Part shown: piece after piece, positions 5,714 to 7,416 of the stretch
How the letters are laid out: the number at the start of each line of letters is the position of its first letter
How positions within the stretch are numbered: position 1 is the first letter of the stretch
NCBI GenBank assembly: GCA_938004235.1
Contig: CALKWL010000202.1
Location: 1-7,416, forward strand
Direction: 5' to 3'
From: an uncultured Gammaproteobacteria bacterium
Lineage (GTDB): Bacteria > Pseudomonadota > Gammaproteobacteria > Halothiobacillales > Halothiobacillaceae
Length of the DNA: 7,416 bases
Made by a program: the position numbers and the translations under genes
Notes under the pieces: model-generated
Database searches by the model: none
Told to the model about the DNA's origin: nothing
The model's input: only the letters and a program-made list of their open reading frames with translations

Positions 5714-6031
5714 ATGCGTAAAATTCGTAAAGGCGACGAAATTGTCGTCATCACCGGTAAGGACAAGGGGCGTCGAGGCTCCGTTCTGAAGGTGGGAGCT
5801 GACAACCGCGTTGTGGTTCAGGGCATCAATCTGGTCAAGAAGCACCAGAAGCCCAACCCGATGGCGGGTGTGGCAGGTGGCATCATCACTAAGGAAATGC
5901 CCATTGATGTTTCCAATGTGATGCTGTTTAATCCCGCGACCCAAAAAGGGGATCGCGTTGGCTTTCGTACGTTGGACGATGGGCGCAAGGTGCGCTTTTT
6001 CAAATCCAATGGCGAAGTCGTTGACGCCTAA
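5714..6031 (+). CDS. rplX: 50S ribosomal protein L24
   Basis: This 105-residue L24 is an assembly-initiating protein that binds the 5' end of 23S rRNA. A KOW motif occupies about residues 4-31 (KGDEIVVITGKDKGRRGSVL), followed by VKKHQKPNPMAG and the C-terminal DDGRKVRFFKSNGEVVDA. GGGG at 5701-5704 (with TG after it) lies nine bases before the ATG. The C-terminal half, with DVSNVMLFNP and VGFRTLDDG, has features seen in both beta- and gammaproteobacterial proteins. The gene ends nine bases before rplE. Confidence 0.97.
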   Translation: MRKIRKGDEIVVITGKDKGRRGSVLKVGADNRVVVQGINLVKKHQKPNPMAGVAGGIITKEMPIDVSNVMLFNPATQKGDRVGFRTLDDGRKVRFFKSNGEVVDA

Positions 6032-6040
6032 GGTGCGGTA

Positions 6041-6580
6041 ATGGCAAGACTACAAGATTTTTATCGTCAGACGGTTGTCAAGCAGCTTCAAGAGAAGTTG
6101 GGTATCAGCAACGTCATGGCTGTTCCCCGTTTGGAGAAAATTACTCTGAACATGGGGCTCGGTGATTCGGCTCGTGACAAAAAAGTCATTGAGAACGCAG
6201 TGGCAGAACTTTCGGCGATTACCGGTCAAAAACCGATTGTCACCTATGCACGCAAATCGATTGCGGGCTTCAAGCTGCGCGAGGGTATGCCCTTGGGCGT
6301 GAAGGTGACGTTGCGTCGTCAACAAATGTATGAGTTTCTTGATCGCCTGATTACGATCACCGCGCCGCGTATCCGCGATTTTCGTGGTTTGAATCCGAAA
6401 TCCTTTGACGGTCGCGGTAACTACAGCATGGGTGTGCGCGAGCAAATCATTTTCCCTGAAATTGATTACGACAAAATCGACATGCTGCGTGGTATGGATA
6501 TCACAATTACAACCTCTGCCAGCTCGGACGAACATGCCCGCGCTCTGCTAGAGGCATTTGAATTTCCATTCCGTCGCTGA
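6041..6580 (+). CDS. rplE: 50S ribosomal protein L5
   Basis: This 179-residue protein is identical in length to E. coli L5. L5 binds 5S rRNA with L18 and carries it into the central protuberance, where it contacts P-site tRNA. Typical stretches are PRLEKITLNMGLGD, ITGQKPIVTYARKSIAGFKL and PRIRDFRGLNPKSFDGRGNY. AAGGTG at 6030-6035 lies five bases before the ATG and overlaps the rplX stop. In E. coli, S8 represses the spc operon by binding mRNA around the rplE start. I could not confirm an equivalent structure here by eye. The gene ends ten bases before rpsN. Confidence 0.98.
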   Translation: MARLQDFYRQTVVKQLQEKLGISNVMAVPRLEKITLNMGLGDSARDKKVIENAVAELSAITGQKPIVTYARKSIAGFKLREGMPLGVKVTLRRQQMYEFLDRLITITAPRIRDFRGLNPKSFDGRGNYSMGVREQIIFPEIDYDKIDMLRGMDITITTSASSDEHARALLEAFEFPFRR

Positions 6581-6590
6581 GGCTAAGAAG

Positions 6591-6896
6591 ATGGCTAAAA
6601 CATCCATGTTGATGCGCGAAGTCAAGCGCGAAAAGCTCGTGGCGAAGTATGCGAAAAAGCGTGCTGAGCTGAAGAAATCTATTCTCTCGGCAGATATTTC
6701 ATTTGATGAACTGCTGGCAGCCAACGCCAAGTTGAGTAAGTTGCCGCGCGATTCAAGCAAGTGTCGTCTGCGTAATCGCTGCGCAATTACGGGTCGTCCC
6801 AAGGGTGTTTACAGCAAGTTCGGTCTTGGCCGTAACAAGCTGCGTGAACATACCATGCAGGGAGATGTGCCCGGATTGCGTAAGGCCAGCTGGTAA
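6591..6896 (+). CDS. rpsN: 30S ribosomal protein S14 (zinc-independent long form)
   Basis: This 101-residue S14 is the long form that lacks the zinc ribbon, and it binds 16S rRNA in the 30S head. It starts MAKTSMLMREVKREKL and ends GLRKASW, as in E. coli. The only cysteines are two in SKCRLRNRC, not the paired CxxC motifs of the short zinc form. I chose ATG at 6591, with GAGG at 6579-6582 eight bases upstream. An in-frame ATG at 6558 would add 11 residues inside rplE with no family support. The gene lies between rplE and rpsH in standard spc order. Confidence 0.97.
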   Translation: MAKTSMLMREVKREKLVAKYAKKRAELKKSILSADISFDELLAANAKLSKLPRDSSKCRLRNRCAITGRPKGVYSKFGLGRNKLREHTMQGDVPGLRKASW

Positions 6897-6911
6897 GCTT
6901 GAGGTAATGTT

Positions 6912-7304
6912 ATGAGTATGAGTGATCCCATTGCCGATATGCTGACCCGTGTGCGTAACGGTCAGATGGCCGGCAAGACTGAGGTGTCTTTACCCTCATC
7001 AAAACTGAAGGTATCTATTTGCCAGGTTTTGAAGGATGAAGGCTATATCAATGATTTTATCGTTGTAGGCGATGTTCGCCCGGTCATGACCATCAAGCTT
7101 AAGTACTTTGAAGGTCGTCCCGTTATTGAAAAAATCCAGCGCGTAAGCCGTCCCGGTTTGCGTATTTTCCGTGGTTCCAGCGAGCTGCCTAAGGTGCTCG
7201 GTGGTTTGGGCGTAGCCATTGTGTCCACCTCGCAAGGCGTCATGACAGACCGTCAGGCGCGTGCGGCTGGGCATGGCGGTGAAGTGCTCTGCACGGTCAG
7301 CTAA
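6912..7304 (+). CDS. rpsH: 30S ribosomal protein S8
   Basis: This 130-residue S8, the same length as in E. coli, is a primary binder of the 16S rRNA central domain and in E. coli a translational repressor of the spc operon. MSMSDPIADMLTRVRNGQ, VSRPGLRIF and LGVAIVSTSQGVMTDRQAR are diagnostic. The C-terminus GGEVLCTVS has Thr where many homologues have Tyr. The start at 6912 has GAGG at 6901-6904 seven bases upstream. A second ATG at 6918 is further away and would remove the conserved MS dipeptide. rplF follows after 16 bases. Confidence 0.97.
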   Translation: MSMSDPIADMLTRVRNGQMAGKTEVSLPSSKLKVSICQVLKDEGYINDFIVVGDVRPVMTIKLKYFEGRPVIEKIQRVSRPGLRIFRGSSELPKVLGGLGVAIVSTSQGVMTDRQARAAGHGGEVLCTVS

Positions 7305-7320
7305 TTTTAAGGTAAGTAAA

Positions 7321-7372
7321 ATGTCTCGAGTTGCTAAACAGCCAATCACAGTACCCAAAGGCGTCGAAGCGG
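7321..7372 (+). CDS. rplF: 50S ribosomal protein L6, N-terminal fragment cut by adapter sequence
   Basis: Seventeen codons read MSRVAKQPITVPKGVEA, closely matching the start of L6 (E. coli begins MSRVAKAPVVVPAGV). L6 binds 23S rRNA near the factor-binding site. AAGG at 7309-7312 lies eight bases before the ATG. The frame continues as spurious codons after 7372 because the sequence becomes sequencing adapter. The true gene should be about 175-178 codons and is missing from this assembly end, not mutated in the organism. Confidence 0.93.
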
Positions 7373-7416
7373 AGATCGGAAGAGCACACGTCTGAACTCC
7401 AGTCACGTCAGTCAAT
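7373..7416. other. Illumina TruSeq adapter contamination at the sequence end
   Basis: Bases 7373-7406 match the 34-base TruSeq adapter that begins AGATCGGAAGAGC and ends CCAGTCAC. They are followed by GTCAGTCA (7407-7414), which fits an 8-base sample index, and AT (7415-7416), which fits the first two bases of the next adapter segment. On the minus strand it encodes TGVQTCALPI, a peptide known from contaminated database entries. It has no biological role and should be trimmed. Confidence 0.97.

Noticed and set aside
5263..5805. Minus-strand frame of 180 codons opposite rplN and its flanks
   Set aside because: It spans two sense genes and their ribosome binding sites, shows no recognisable domain, and is a shadow of L14 and L24 coding.
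6015..6075. S8-binding repressor structure at the rplX-rplE junction, as in E. coli
   Set aside because: GCC (6026-6028) can pair with GGC (6043-6045) across the rplE start, but I could not assemble the conserved core helix by eye. A covariance search would be needed to decide.

Overview
The window is a stretch of conserved bacterial ribosomal-protein DNA: the end of tuf, then the S10 and spc gene clusters, read entirely on the + strand. The order is tuf (3' end), rpsJ, a 306-base gap, then rplC, rplD, rplW, rplB, rpsS, rplV, rpsC, rplP, rpmC, rpsQ, rplN, rplX, rplE, rpsN, rpsH and the first codons of rplF. The proteins resemble those of Pseudomonadota. S3, L16, S17, S8 and L2 look most like gammaproteobacterial versions, while the tuf-rpsJ junction and a few sequences would also fit a betaproteobacterium or Acidithiobacillia relative. 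I cannot name a genus from the sequence alone.

Layout: bases 1-406 hold the EF-Tu C-terminus and S10, only 39 bases apart and without a terminator between them. Bases 407-712 contain the only substantial non-coding DNA: a U-loop hairpin just after rpsJ, an inverted repeat, a good extended -10 promoter, and directly after it a strong GC hairpin with a U-run, followed by a short leader to rplC. From 713 to 7372 the genes are packed with gaps of 0-20 bases, overlapping stop/start codons at rplC/rplD, rplD/rplW and rplP/rpmC, and good Shine-Dalgarno sequences before nearly every start. The S10 and spc clusters are joined, with only 10 bases between rpsQ and rplN, so one long transcript probably serves both. 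Products are the primary rRNA-binding and assembly proteins of both subunits.

The last 44 bases (7373-7416) are not biological. They match the Illumina TruSeq adapter followed by what looks like an 8-base index and two bases of the next adapter segment. They cut rplF after 17 codons and create a false minus-strand reading frame. Apart from this artefact and the regulatory gap before rplC, the region is ordinary core genome, and I see no undescribed biological system in it.
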